Positions 34,051 to 45,358 of a stretch of 64,000 nucleotides of DNA are shown one piece after another; within the stretch, counting starts at the first letter, position 1; each line of letters starts with the position of its first letter. Source of the DNA: Macrobrachium rosenbergii. Its lineage: Eukaryota > Arthropoda > Malacostraca > Decapoda > Palaemonidae. Below the pieces are notes generated by a model. The model was given only the letters and a program-made list of their open reading frames with translations. It ran no database searches and was not told the DNA's origin. Both the position numbers and the translations under genes were made by a program. Where the stretch lies: NCBI RefSeq assembly GCF_040412425.1, contig NC_089744.1, positions 26,392,001-26,456,000 of the forward strand. Direction: 5' to 3'.

Positions 34051-34560
34051 TCCCGGCTGGATCTGTGGTCCTTCACAGTATCCAAGGTTCCTGCCGCCTC
34101 AGGTTCAGTCACCCCTGGAGAGGACTCCGTGTTCAGAAGACTGTGCCAGTCTGGAGGTAGGGCTATTTCCTACCTGGCCCACCAGATGGCAAAATCTCCA
34201 GGTTTGTAGGACCCAAGTTGGCTCTGACCCTCAGGAACGGACCATTGCTGGGTTCTGCCTCTCTCTCCCTCAGAGAGTTGGTAGACGCTGCGGTAGACAA
34301 GAGGCTTTCCAAAGACAACGACCGCCTTGTCCACCAGGCAGTGGCAAAGACCTCCAGGTCTTCATGTGCCATTACGGCTCAACCCTCATGTCAAGCTAGT
34401 ACTTCCTCGGTCCCTAAGAAGACCCAGGCTTCGAAGGGCACTTGCAGAAATACCCAGCCTTCTTCCACCTCTGCCAAGAAGGGCGCGCAACCGCACTCCT
34501 TTCAACCCTCTTTCCAGTCGGGAAAAGGGACAAAGGTAAGAAGAAGGGAGGACGCTAGGG
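34051..34560 (+). pseudogene. gag-like C-terminus (family A copy 4)
   Basis: Frame 34218-34625 encodes a Ser/Lys-rich C-terminus with CAITAQPSCQASTSSVPKKT and a basic end near GKGTKVRRRED. It matches the gag end at 3190-3420 and 42640-42780. The N-terminal two thirds are absent because of the 5' truncation. Confidence 0.6.
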
Positions 34561-34640
34561 GCAGTGTTCCCCTCCAGCTGCTGCCATTGGTGGCGGGGTG
34601 CCTGTTGAGCCATCAGGCAAGATGACAGCGACATGGAGCT

Positions 34641-35350
34641 GTGTCCTGGGTAGTAGATGTCCTTCAGGAGTGCTATCTACTTCCCTTTGAGTCTCGACCA
34701 CCTCTCACCAACAACCTGGTCCGTCTCCTAACCTACGTTCCTGGCTCACTGAAGGATCTCGCACTCCAGGAGGAGGTGCAGATGATGCTGAAGAAAGGTG
34801 CTGTGGAAGTCATGTCGGATAGGTCCCCAGGCTTTTACAGCCACATCTTTCTCATAGAGAAAGCCTGGAGGTGTTGGAGACTGGTCATAGACCTCTCTCC
34901 CTTGAACCGTCTTGTTCGCCAGACTTGGTTCAAGATGGAAACAGCATGCTTGGTGCTCACTTCCATTAGGGAGAACGACTTCATGCTTACAGTGGACTTA
35001 AAGGATGCGTACTTTCAAATATACCGTCCATCTGTCCTCTCGCAAGTACCTACGCTGTATCCTCAGAGAAGCAATATTCCAATTCAGGGTACTCGGCTTC
35101 AGTTTCTCGACCACTCCCCAGGTGTTCACACGAGTGTTCCCACAAGGTTCGAATGACTGTTCACCCTTGTGTCAGCTTGGGCCCATTCGCATGGGATACT
35201 TCTTTTGAGGTATCTCGATGATTGGCTTGTCCTGGCAAGCTCCCACTCACAGTTACTCTAGAACAGGGATCAACTTCTTGAGTTCTGCTACAGCCTAGGG
35301 GTCATAGCAAATCTCGAGAAATCCAACTCATCCCCAAGCAGAGGATAAAG
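34641..35350 (+). pseudogene. Reverse transcriptase (family A copy 4)
   Basis: This is the most complete family A RT here. Frame 34641-35156 contains LKKGAVEVMSDRSPGFYSHI, RLVIDLSPLNRLV and LTVDLKDAYFQI (first catalytic Asp). A one-base shift at about 35025 moves to a second frame with FQFRVLGFSFSTTPQVF. A third frame carries LLRYLDDWLVLASS at about 35200-35245 with an intact YLDD box. It cannot make one protein, but all core RT motifs are recognisable. Confidence 0.85.
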
Positions 35351-35659
35351 TACCTGGGCATGCTGATAGATACAGGAGCAGAAAGAGTCTTTCCCTTAGA
35401 CTTGTATCGGCAGGTTCAGGAAGGCAGCGCAGCTGCAGGAACAGCCAGCTCGGCAGTAGCAGGTTGTCGTCAGTCATCTGTTGTCCTTAGAGAAGCTGGT
35501 TCCTCATGGGTGGCTTCACCTTTGTTCTCTCCAGTGGAGAATGAAGGAGTTCTGGTCCCAGTCTCGAGATTCCCAGTCCTTTCTCATTCCTCTTTTGGAG
35601 GAAGTGAGACAGGACTTAGACTAGTGAATGGACAACAGGAACTTCGTAACAGGAGTATC

Positions 35660-36100
35660 TCTGCATACCTCTCCTTCCAACATGCTCTTGTTCTCAGACG
35701 CGTCAACCAAGGGATGGGGCACACACCTGGAGAGTTGCTGGTTTCGGGTGTGTGGAACTGAGGCGACAAGCACCTTCACATCAATATCCTGGAACTCAAG
35801 ATGGCCTTCCTGGCCCTTCAAGAGTTTCAGGATCTAGTGATGGGACACTCGGTGGTATTGATGAGCGACAACACCACAGTAGTGGCATATGTAAACAAGC
35901 AAGGGGGGCCTTGTGTCCCTCTCGCTGCATCAGTTGACAGTGCAGGTGCACGAGTGGGCAGTAACTCACTCAATAGAGCTGTCATCTAGATACATTCCAT
36001 GCAAGAGGAATGTAGTGGGGGACAAGCTCAGCCGCCAGAATCAAGTAATAGGGGACGGAGTGGCCCCTTCACACAGACATTACGGAAAGGTTGTACGAGC
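35660..36100 (+). pseudogene. RNase H domain (family A copy 4)
   Basis: In successive frames the sequence reads LLFSDASTKGWGTHLE (first Asp), LNILELKMAFLALQEF-type (Glu), VVLMSDNTTVVAYVNKQGG (Asp box intact) and RNVVGDKLSR (last Asp). At least two shifts break the frame. Confidence 0.8.
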
Positions 36101-36109
36101 TGTGGGGGC

Positions 36110-37390
36110 TTCTTTCCATCAAGCTGTTCGCCACCCAGCACAACAGAAAACTTCAAGTCTTCTGCTCCATCATGCCAGACCCATGGGACACCCTTGACGT
36201 CTATGATGATTCTGGTGGCTCCCAAGTGGCCACATGCCGCTAGGTATCACAATCTGCTAGCACTTCTTTCTGAGGCACCAAGAGAGATTCCTCCTTGGCA
36301 CAGCCTTGCGTGTCAGCCACACATAGAGCGGGTCCATCAAGCAGTGCAGTCCCTGTGTTTTCACGGTTGGAGACTATCCAGCATCTCTTGCGAGCGAGAG
36401 GTTTTTCTCGCAGAGCAGCAACAGAGATGGCTGGATACCTCAGACAGTCCTGTGCAGCAATATACCAGGGGAAATGGGCCGTCTTTTGTGGTCGCTGTTG
36501 TGGTTTGTCTCTCCGATCGGAGCCTCTATTCAACAGGTCACAGACTTCCTTGTCTTCCTTTGCCGAGAGAAGCTTCTCTCCATTTCAGCTGTAAAAGGCT
36601 ATAGAGCCACCCTCGGCCTAGTCTTGCACCTGAAGGGAGTGGATAGCTCCTCCTCACTGGAGATTTCGCTACTGATGAGAAACTTCGAAAGGTCTTGCCC
36701 TCCCTGGGACCTCAGGCCCCCTGAGTGGGACGTGACTCTCATGTTGAGGAGCCTGACTTGTGCACTGTACAAGCCTACATGAGAGTCGTCGGACAGGGAT
36801 GTGACCCTTAAGACCATCTTTCTGCTTGCCCTGGAATATGTGAAGAGAGTAGGTGAACTTCATGGACTTTCCTTCGATTTTAAGCACTTGAGGGGATAGG
36901 GATCAGTTACGCTCGACTTCGTCCCAGATTTCTTAGCGAAGACTCAGAACCTGTTGGTCCCTGACGCCAGGTTCGGACTTTGTTGATAATGAACCAGACA
37001 AGATGCTACTTTGTCCTGTTAGAGTGCTGCAGTATTATCCTAAGAGGACTCAACATCTCCGGCCTGAGTGTTGACAACTCTTCATTAGTACTGGCTTGTG
37101 CACATAGAAGTGTCCAAGAACATGATCTCTTTCTGGCTTTGTGAGATGATCAGGAGAGCTGACGATGATGACACTGGTACTTTCTGCCTGAGAGCTCTCG
37201 AAATTGGGGGCATTGGTCCATCTCTCGCAATTTTGAAGAATCTGTCGATTCCCCGTGTACTGAAGGTGATGCTGTGGTCACGGCACACCACGTTTATGTC
37301 CTTTTAATTTTGGGACATTGTCCACAAGTCCTTGGACACTTTTTCCTTGGGACCTGTGGTGGCTGTTCAACAAGTTGTGTAGCTTACCCA
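36110..37390 (+). pseudogene. Linker and tyrosine recombinase (family A copy 4)
   Basis: The core-binding part FLVFLCREKLLSISAVKGYR lies at about 36545-36605, and the Arg I block LEYVKRVGELHGLS at about 36830-36870. The HxxR box is degraded to RALEIGGIG near 37190-37215 (both His and Arg lost), and the region around the catalytic Tyr is not clearly kept. A deletion near 36975 removes part of the middle. Confidence 0.75.
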
Positions 37391-38014
37391 GCTCCTCTAA
37401 AACTACAGGTAGCATTTCACCTAAGGTGTACAGTTTTGGAAGTGAGAGAATTTGTATGAGTGACTGGCTTCTCTTCCTCTTCCTTCCTCGCCATCCTTCA
37501 TTCTCTTTCTTCAGGCAGAGAGTGGGATTCGAGCTGTCACATGCTGGAACTGGCAGCCGATGCAGATAGGTGTCACATCGAGCACCCGTTCTATTTTCTT
37601 TCATTAGATTTATAGAAGCAATCCCACCCCTTCCTCTAGCAAGAGGAGGAAGAGGATCCTGACAGTAAGACAAACCCGATACCTGTGATTGCCTTACTGG
37701 CACCGACTCTTAGATTCATCCTAGCCTATTTTCTTATGAGGTTACGATTCTCTCACTCATTCAAAAAGGCCCAGAAGTCCGACAATTGATCTTGCACTTC
37801 TTACACTCCGTTCAGTATGTAAGAGGCACGGTACTCTTCCTTGCTGTATCGACCAGGTAGAGAAACCCAGGTGTGGCAGACTCCAGTCAGTTTAGAGACA
37901 CTCAGATTCCTCACTCACTCAGATTCCTCCCTCCAATAAGTGAGTCTTCCTTATGTAAAGGACTTTGGATTTGTATATTGTGTAGGAACAGATGACAAAT
38001 TTTAAAGTCTGATA

Positions 38015-38200
38015 CCTGGGCCGAAAGGCAAATTGGAACGTTTACAGCTGGGCAGGTGGGACTCCTCCCGCCTACTGGATGTTAGTTAACTGCCTAACCA
38101 CCTTGTTCAAATGTTAAACGGCCATTTTAGCTTCGCTGAAAGTAATTTTTTATGTAAAGGACCCCAGGTTTCTATAGTTAGAAAAAATACAAATTATTTT
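38015..38200 (-). repeat. Right terminal repeat of family A copy 4
   Basis: Matches 7185-7360 and, in reverse complement, 1-142 and 39295-39440. Confidence 0.8.
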
Positions 38201-38989
38201 TTAAAATTTGTCATGCCATGAACATTCAGAGATATGAACAGGTGTGATCGTAAATTAAAATTGTGTTCAGTAAGAAACAGCTGTATTATCATCACAATTT
38301 ATTTAGGTTTAATGTATCATTCATATTAATGAAGTACTGTACTCTATAAAATACATTACTGTGCATACAGTGTGCAGTACAGTACACTATAGTATTGTAC
38401 TGTATTGTGTTTTAGGATGAAAAAATGTACAGTACTGTACTGTATTGACTTTACATCATGCTGTACTTAAATACGCGTGAAGACCAACTTACGAACAATT
38501 CAAGATACTGACAACCGTTTGGAAAGTAACTCGTTCGTATGTAGGGTACTGTCTGTATACACAAATTTTGGTTCTTTTGTATGCTGTACATTTTAGAGTT
38601 CCACAGAACGTTTTCATTGGAAATCAACTGTGTGTATTTATAGAGAAAGTTTCAGTTCCAAAATACAAAAAAATACAAAAACTGAAACAACTTGTGGCAC
38701 CGCCCTCGTAGCTGCTCAAGAACTAATGGCAGCTGGTTCAAAAAAGTCATGGATCATGGGGGAGCCAGATTAAAAAGGTTGGAGTGTGTAATTTTATATG
38801 GGTAATTCCTTTTTTGAGTTTGTTTATTCTATAAATTTTAGTGAACTACTGTACACTAAGAAAAGGAATAATTGTAGTATAATTGACGTTTTTTATTGAA
38901 CATCTGTATTTATTAGAATATACATGGTGATGAAAGTTTTTATTGTTGGTGTAGTTGGCTTTTGGATAAAAAACTATTCTGTGTTTCAG
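38201..38989 (+). other. End of HARS intron 3, possible MITE end
   Basis: Bases 38465-38557 look like one half of another pogo-type MITE, ending CGTTCGTATGTAGGGTACTGTCTG before TA, but the opposite end is missing. Several GTACAGTACTGTAC-type short palindromes lie at 38370-38445. No gene was recognised. Confidence 0.35.
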
Positions 38990-39064
38990 GTTTTTCATGC
39001 TATAGAGTCTGTGTTCCACATGCATGGAGCTGTTGAAATTGAAACTCCAGTGTTTGAGCTGAAG
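38990..39064 (+). CDS. HARS: Histidyl-tRNA synthetase exon 4
   Basis: The exon is 75 bp (25 codons, phase 0), between GTGTTTCAG and the donor GTTAGT. It encodes VFHAIESVFHMHGAVEIETP and then VFELK, the helix and strand of class II motif 1, which forms the dimer interface in HisRS. In animal HisRS this segment directly follows the MAVR block of exon 3, so nothing is missing between the exons. DIRS-like elements fill both flanking introns. Confidence 0.95.
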
Positions 39065-39247
39065 GTTAGTGAGCAGTCTGATACAGATATCATAGAGTTC
39101 ATGCAGTATTTAATTTCACAGTTTATGTTTGCTTTTTTTTTTTTTTTGTCCTTTAGCTGTGTTTATATAATTTTACCAGTCATTGTTTATATAATTTTAT
39201 CAGTCATTTGAATATTTTTTGTTATAGTACTATATTCATTACAGTGT
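39065..39247 (+). other. Start of HARS intron 4
   Basis: AT-rich intronic sequence with a poly-T tract near 39132-39147, before the terminal repeat of copy A5. Confidence 0.4.
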
Positions 39248-39440
39248 CATTAATTTGTTCCTACACGATATACAAACCATCGGGTCCTTTACATTAGAAA
39301 TTACTTACAGCAGAGCTGGAAATGGCCGTTGAACTTTCAAACAAGGTAGTTAGGCAGTTAACTGCTGTTCGGTAGGCAGGAGTCAAGCCCACCAGGACGT
39401 AAACATTCCAGTTTGCTTTTGGCCATCATGTGGTGCAGAC

Positions 39441-39721
39441 GTAAGTAAGTATATCTTAGTTTAACCAGACCACTGAGCTGATTAACAGCTCTCCTAGGGC
39501 TGGCCCGAAGGATTAGATTTATTTTACGTGGCTAAGAACCAATTGGTCACCTAGCAATGGGACCTACAGCTTATTGTGGAATCCGAACCACATTATAGCA
39601 AGAAATGAATTTCTGTCACCAGGAATAAATTCGTCTAATTCTTCATTGGCTGGTCGGAGAATCGAACGCGGGGCCAGCGGAGTGCTAGCTGAGAACAGTA
39701 CCCACCTTCCCAGTGAGGAAC
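39441..39721 (-). mobile_element. tRNA-derived SINE, full length, in copy A5
   Basis: A 10 bp duplication TGGTGCAGAC at 39431-39440 and 39722-39731 flanks it. The same place is uninterrupted in copy A1 (about 135-145). The tRNA-like head lies on the minus strand near 39660-39720 with the B-box-like GCGTTCGATTCTCC. Confidence 0.92.
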
Positions 39722-39838
39722 TGGTGCAGACTTGTGTTCTTCCCTCTCTGCCCTGATTGTCGTTTAGCTGTTTTTCCCGGCGGGATCTATCTTTCTTTGG
39801 TTTTTTGCTTGAGTATATGTATGTTTGTGATTTTAAAT

Positions 39839-42780
39839 ATGCAAACCCACGAATCTGACAAGCCTGTTCGTAAGGTCACCCTCCCTTGTGTGTGTCCTGG
39901 GGTTTGCGGCAAGAAATGTGGTAGTTTCCGCTCATATGTTGAAGTTGATTCTTCATGCCCTCTGTTCCTCCTGCAAGAGGCGTGTTTGCTCACGTGATTC
40001 TGCTTGTGTTGAGTGTTGCTCCTGGTCAGCTAAGCAGTGGGTGAAGTTTGAAGGGAGGAAACAGTATCAGAGGAAGGCTGCCAAGGCGTCATCTGAGGGT
40101 TATATACCCCCAACTATGCCCTTGGTGGCTAACCCTTCTTCCTCATTCCTCTCTCCTGGCAGGCTTGCCCTTCTGCCTGTCTTTCCTTCAGGAGAGGACT
40201 CTCCATTGTCGTCTTTGCTTGCTTCGTCGGGCGTGGAACAATGGGGGAGCGGGTGATTAGGGTGACCTCCTCTCAGGGGCCTCTCCTCTCTCTGGGGGGG
40301 GAATTTTTCCCTCGGAGTGAGAAGAGTCTCCCTCTGCTAACCCAACCTTTTCTCCTTCCAGTTTGGTGGTCGAGCATTTCCTAGGCAAGCAGGCAACTGA
40401 TTTGGATGCAGCTTGGCGATCCTTGGGTCTTTCGGGCCCTCCATGCCTGCAGGGCCTCTTCTCCCATCTGGTGAGCGCTCTGGTGGTGACCCGCGCTGCC
40501 TCTACCACCATGACTACTATAGTGACGGTGACAGCGTTCGTTAAGATGCCAGTGACTGTCTCTTCGCACTTCCCTACCCAATTGACTATGTCCCGGCATC
40601 CTAGCACGTGGTGCCCCTGCCTCCAGGTTTCGCTGTGGCCCCGCCGTCCCTCACTGTATCGTCAATGGTGGTTACCTCCTTTGTGCCCCATATGATGGTT
40701 CCTGCCCTGCTGCTCCTGTGATCTCTGCTGTCCTGGCTGCTCTTGCCGCCGCTCCTGTTACCGATGCTCCTGCCGCCTGGGCCTTGATCGCCATCCTGAA
40801 GATGACGAAGAAGAAGTCGAGGAAGAGGTCCTGTAAGGTGTCGTCGTCTTTGTCGTCTACTACCTCCTCCCCCTCCTCTTCCGAGGCACGTTGGCCGAAG
40901 AAGAGGAAGGCTGCCTTCCCCCCTCCCCCTCCCCCAAGAAGTCCTGCCATGGGGCTTTTAAGGGGCTGCCTCCCTCCACAGGGGGAGCAGTGGGATCTCT
41001 TGTCGACTCTTACCGGCCTTTAGGCTTGGAAACCGAATCACTTACCTCACCAGGGTCTTGTGTTTCAGGAGTCGTGGGTGTGCAGACCTCGGTTTGTGCT
41101 CCCATCACCAGTCCTAAGAAGTCTGCTTCTAAGACTGGTGCTGTGTCGAGTGCTCATTCGCGAGTCACTCCAAGTACTCAAGTCTCTAAGGAGTCTCAAG
41201 TATCCCGAACTGGTGCTGGAGAGACCTCTCACCATCCTGGTTCAGGCACAGGGCGAGAGAAAGAGCGGAGTCATGCAGGTGTCTCGGCTGTTCCTGCTGC
41301 CACTACCACCAGTGCTCGGCCAGGTTCCCAGCTTGGTGTCTCGGTCCCAAGGGTCCAAACACCTGGAGAGATAGAGAGAGGAGGTCCCCTTTCTAGTCTT
41401 CTTCTCGCGAAGTTTTGGCTCCAAAGAAGACTGATGATTGGCTCGGCTCGGCTCGCGTGAACCTCTACGCTCTCCTCATGACAGCACTTTGCTGAGGCAT
41501 AAGCGCTCTCCTGGACCCATGTTGCCGTCATCACCGCTGGTTGATGACTACATGCAGCCCGCCCCTCCTGCTGGTTCCCCTGGCAGGACTGGTGGTAGTG
41601 CCCGATCCTCCTCACTTGTCCCCTCAACCACCTGGGGTTTTACCAGGAGGCACAAGACGGACAGGAGAAACTCTGGAGAGCCCTCTCCTCTGAGTTCGAC
41701 TATGAAGGCCTACATTCCTGGCTCGGTCCTTGGAATAACCCAGTCATATGCCCGAGTAGCACAGGATGGATCTAAGGGGTCTGCTGAGGTTCTCCCTCTT
41801 GCCGGGAGAGTAGATCAGGAGGACGGCACCCTGGAAGGACTTGAGGGTCCTCTTTCTCAGGATGCGGGCACCCCCGAAATACAGAGGACCTTTGCAGAGA
41901 TCATCATGCTGATTCGTCAGCACAATCATCTCGGGAAAGGGGCCATGGCCTCTTCTGTGGATTGTCCTTCATACCTTAAAACCTTTTAGGCCCCAATGAG
42001 GAACCAAAGATTTTGGTGGGGCTGCTGTGGTCCTCGCTTGCCCAGGGTCGCACTTGACCAGGTGAATAATCTTGTCTCTGGGTGGGAGAATTTGCTTTGG
42101 TCGAACCACTCAGACAAGCTAATCCCCCTCCTTTGCCTCAACAGAAGTGATTTTACACACCCTCAGAGGGGTCCTTGCCGACCAGGCAGATTGACCCAGA
42201 CCTGGTTCGTCTAGGCCTGGGTCTTTCGCTGCAGCAACTTGTTTCGGAAGGAGTCTCCCTTTTGCAGCAAGAGGCAGCAAGCCTGGAGGCTACTGCCATG
42301 GCAGCCCTCCAGGCAGTCCCCTGGCTGGATCTGTGGTCATTCACAGTATCCAAGGTGGCTGCCTCCTCAGGTGCTAATGTTCCTGGAGAGGACTCTGCTT
42401 TCGGGAGACTATGCTAGTCTGGAAGTAAGACATCTACCTTGCCCACCAGACGGCAAACCTGTGGGCGAACCTGGTGTTGAAGTTGAAGAGAAGGGATGCT
42501 GTCCTGATGCTGATTGCCAGGTCTGTAGGTCCTGAGTCAACATTGACCTTGTTGCTGGGTTCTACCTTTCTTTTCCTAGAGTTGGTGGATGCTGTGGTGG
42601 ACAAGCGTCGGGCTGAAGACGGCAACTGCCTTGTCCATCAGGCAGTGGGCTAAGACCTCTGGGTCTTTGCACACCACTGCATCCCGACCTTCAGGTCAGG
42701 CTAGCACTTCCTCAGCCCCTAAGAAGACCCAGGCTTCAAAGGGTGCCTGCAGGAACACCCAACCTTCCTCTTCTGCTTGG
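39839..42780 (+). pseudogene. gag-like ORF1 (family A copy 5)
   Basis: It starts at the ATG at 39839, aligned with 251 in A1 (METHKS there, MQTHES here). The Cys-rich module CSSCKRRVC...CVECCSW is read in a shifted frame at about 39966-40035 and stays open to 40256. Low-complexity Ala/Pro and Lys/Ser parts follow at 40720-40950, and a Ser/Thr-rich central part at 41040-41460. A conserved block with GTPEIQRTFAEIIMLIRQHN lies near 41870-41930. Many shifts and stops prevent a single protein. Confidence 0.65.
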
Positions 42781-43317
42781 GCTCATTCGCACAGGATACG
42801 TCTGTTGAGGTATCCTGATGATTGGCTTGTCCTGGCGAGCTCCCACTTTGCTTCAGGACAGGGATCGACTCAAGTTTTGCCGCGATCTAGCGATCGTAGT
42901 AAATCTCGAGAAGTCCAATCTCACCCTGAGCAGAGGATAAAGTACCTGATACTGTAGCAGCCAGAGTCTTCCCCTTGGACTCTCATATCAGCAGGTTCAG
43001 GAAGGCAGCACAGCTGTTCCTCTCTTGACGGGAGCAGTCAGCTCGGCAGTGGCAAGTCGTCATTGGTCACCTGTTGTCGTTGGAGAAGCTGGTCCTTCAT
43101 GGGCGTCTTTACCTTTGTTCCCTTCAGTGGAGACTGAAGGAGTACTGGTCCCAGTCTCGAGACCCTCAATCCTTTCTCATTCCTCTCTCAGAGGAAGTGA
43201 GAGAGGATCTAGACTAGTGGCTGGACGACAGGAACCTCTTAACAGGAGTATGCCTGCATACTCCCCGTCCTGACATGTTTCCGTTCTCAGACACATTGAC
43301 TGAGGGATGGGCCGCAC
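42781..43317 (+). pseudogene. RT remnant with YPDD box (family A copy 5)
   Basis: The gag C-terminus joins directly to the RT active-site region (LLRYPDDWLVLASSHF, 42800-42850). The joint corresponds to about 34480 and 35186 in copy A4, so the fingers and palm with the first catalytic Asp are deleted. The catalytic box reads YPDD in place of the YLDD of A4. Confidence 0.7.
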
Positions 43318-44433
43318 ATGGGAGTGTGGAACCGAGATGACAAGCACCTTCACATCAACATCCTGGAGCTCAAGGCGGCCTTCCTGGCCCTCCAAGAGTT
43401 TCAAGATCGAGTGATGGTACACTCAGTGATGTTGATGAGCGACAACACCACATTGGTGGCATATGTCAACAAGCAGGGGGATCTCGTATCCCTTCCACTT
43501 CACCAGTTGACGATGCAGGTGCATGAGTGGGCGGTAGCTCATTCGGTAGAACTCTCAGCCAGATACATTCCAGGCAAGAGGAATGTAGTGGCAGACAGGC
43601 TCAGCCGCCAGAATCAAGTAATAGGGACAGAGTGGTCCCTTCACTTGGACGTTACAGAGAGGTTGTTTGATCTGTGGGGGCATCCAGTCATAGATCTGTT
43701 CGCCACCCGGCACAACAGAAAACTTCAGGTCTTCAGTTCAGTCGTGCCAGACCCATGGGCCGATGCGGAGGACACTTTTCAGCACCCATGGGACAACATT
43801 GACATCTACACCTTCCATCTGTTTTGTCAGATTCGCAGGGTGATCAGCCGTGTGTTGGTCACCGCAAATCTCAGGATGATTCTAGTGGCCCCCAAATGGC
43901 TACAGGCCTTTTGGTATCCCGACCTGCTAGCCCTGCTCTCCGAGGCACCGAGAGATATTCCTCCCTGGCCTAACCTTCTGTGTCAACCCCATGTAGAGCA
44001 GTACCACCAGTCAGTGCAGTCCCTGTGTCTTCTCAGCTGGCAGTCATCCAGCATCCCTTGCGAGCAAGAGGCTTTTCACACTGCACAGCAACAGAGATGG
44101 CTGGATACCTCAGACAGTCCTCTGCAGCAGTATACCAGGGAAAGTGGGCCATCTTCTGTGGTTGGTGTCGTAGACTGGGTCTCTCTCTCTCCGGTCGGAG
44201 AGGTCGCGGACTTCCTTGTCTTTCTTCACCGAGAGAAGCTTCTCTCCGTTTCAGCTGTGAAAGGCTATAGGGCTGCACTCGGTCTAGTCTTGCAGCTGAA
44301 GGATGTAGACCTCTCCTCCTTATTGGAGATTTTGCTACTGACGAAAAGCCTTGAAAGGTCTTGCCCACCGAGGGACCTCAGGCCCCTTGTGTGGGATGTG
44401 AGTCTCGTTTTGAGGAGCCAGACAGGGATCTGA
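43318..44433 (+). pseudogene. RNase H, linker and recombinase N-terminus (family A copy 5)
   Basis: This is the longest open frame of the window (371 codons). RNase H motifs are HINILELKAAFLALQEF (residues about 12-30), VMLMSDNTTLVAYVNKQG (about 38-55) and GKRNVVADRLSRQ (about 87-100). A conserved linker follows with VIDLFATRHNRKLQVF, VVPDPWADAEDTFQHPWD and MILVAPKWLQAFWYPDLLAL, known from DIRS-type polyproteins. The frame then enters the recombinase core-binding part (FLVFLHREKLLSVSAVKGYR). It ends at a stop near 44431. The start is a stop-free opening, not a proven start codon, since in a working element this part would be fused to the RT. Confidence 0.8.
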
Positions 44434-45041
44434 CCCTCAAGACCATCTTCCTGCTTGCCTTGGTATCGTCAAAGAGAGTTGGAGAACTACGTGGACTTTC
44501 CTTCATTGTTAAACACTCGAGGGGATGGGGATCAGTCGCACTCGATTTCGTCCCAGATTTCATAGTGAAAACTTAGAACCTGTTGGTCCCTGACACTATG
44601 TTTGAGTCCTTCATGATCCCCTCCCTAGAGGACTTCGTAGATAATAACCCAGACGAGATGCTACCTGGTCCTGTTAGAGAGCTGCAATGCTATCTGAAGA
44701 GGACTCATCATCTCTGGCATGAGTGTCGACAACTCTTCATTAGCACTGGCTCGTCCAAGAAAAAAGTGTTCAAGAACACAATCTCTTTTTGGCTTCGTGA
44801 GACGATCAGGAAAGTGTACACTGCTGCTGGTGAAGACGACACCGTTACCTTCTGCCCAAGAGCTCACGAAGTCGGGGGCATTGGTCCAACCCTCACATTC
44901 TGGAAGGACCTGTCAGTTCCTCAGGTACTGAAAGCAGGGGTGTGGTCTCGACAGACCACTTTCACCACTTTCTACCTTTGGGATATTGCCCACAAGTCCT
45001 TGGACACTTTTTCCTTGGGACCTGTGGTGGCGGCTCAGTAA
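44434..45041 (+). pseudogene. Tyrosine recombinase catalytic part (family A copy 5)
   Basis: Arg I lies in LALVSSKRVGELRGLS at about 44452-44502, and CPVRELQCYL near 44665 in A1 matches. Frame 44583-45041 reads on to RAHEVGGIGPTLTFW and TTFTTFYLWDIAH. The HxxR box is HEVG, so the second Arg is replaced by Gly, whereas copy A1 still has HEVR. The catalytic Tyr is kept. One stop at 44574-44576 separates the two frames. Confidence 0.8.
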
Positions 45042-45358
45042 GTTGTGTAGCTTACCCAGCTCCTCTAACAGGACAGGGTTGCATCTCGCCTAAGATGTTC
45101 AGTTGTGGATGTGAGAATGACTGCGGGAGTGACTGGCCTCTCCTCCTTTTTCTCCTCTTCCTTCAGGCATTCTGGATTTGGTGGTCGATGCAGGTAAGTA
45201 TACACTGAGCTTCCGTTCTGTTTTTCCTTCCAGGATTATAGAAGCCAACCCCGCTCCTTCCTCTAGCAAGGGGAGGAGGGAGACCCAACAATAAGACAAA
45301 CCTGATACTTGTATATGCCTTACTTTATCCGACTCTTAAGGTTCATCCTAGCCTTTTT

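Larger units (their letters stand above)
34051..38200 (+). mobile_element. DIRS-like family A copy 4, 5'-truncated
   Basis: Homology to copies A1 and A5 starts abruptly inside gag at about 34051 (compare 42321) and continues through RT, RNase H, recombinase and 3' region to the right terminal repeat (38015-38200). The ICR at 37950-38010 has lost about 80 bp compared with 7038-7185. Confidence 0.85.
39248..45358 (+). mobile_element. DIRS-like family A copy 5, internally deleted and 3'-truncated
   Basis: It starts with the complete left end (39248-39440, including the outer part missing from copy A1) and runs through gag (39839-42780). There is a deletion of about 740 bp covering most of the RT. 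RNase H, linker, recombinase and the beginning of the 3' region follow to about 45358, where it joins a family B fragment. There is no right terminal repeat. A SINE is inserted at 39441-39721. Confidence 0.85.
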
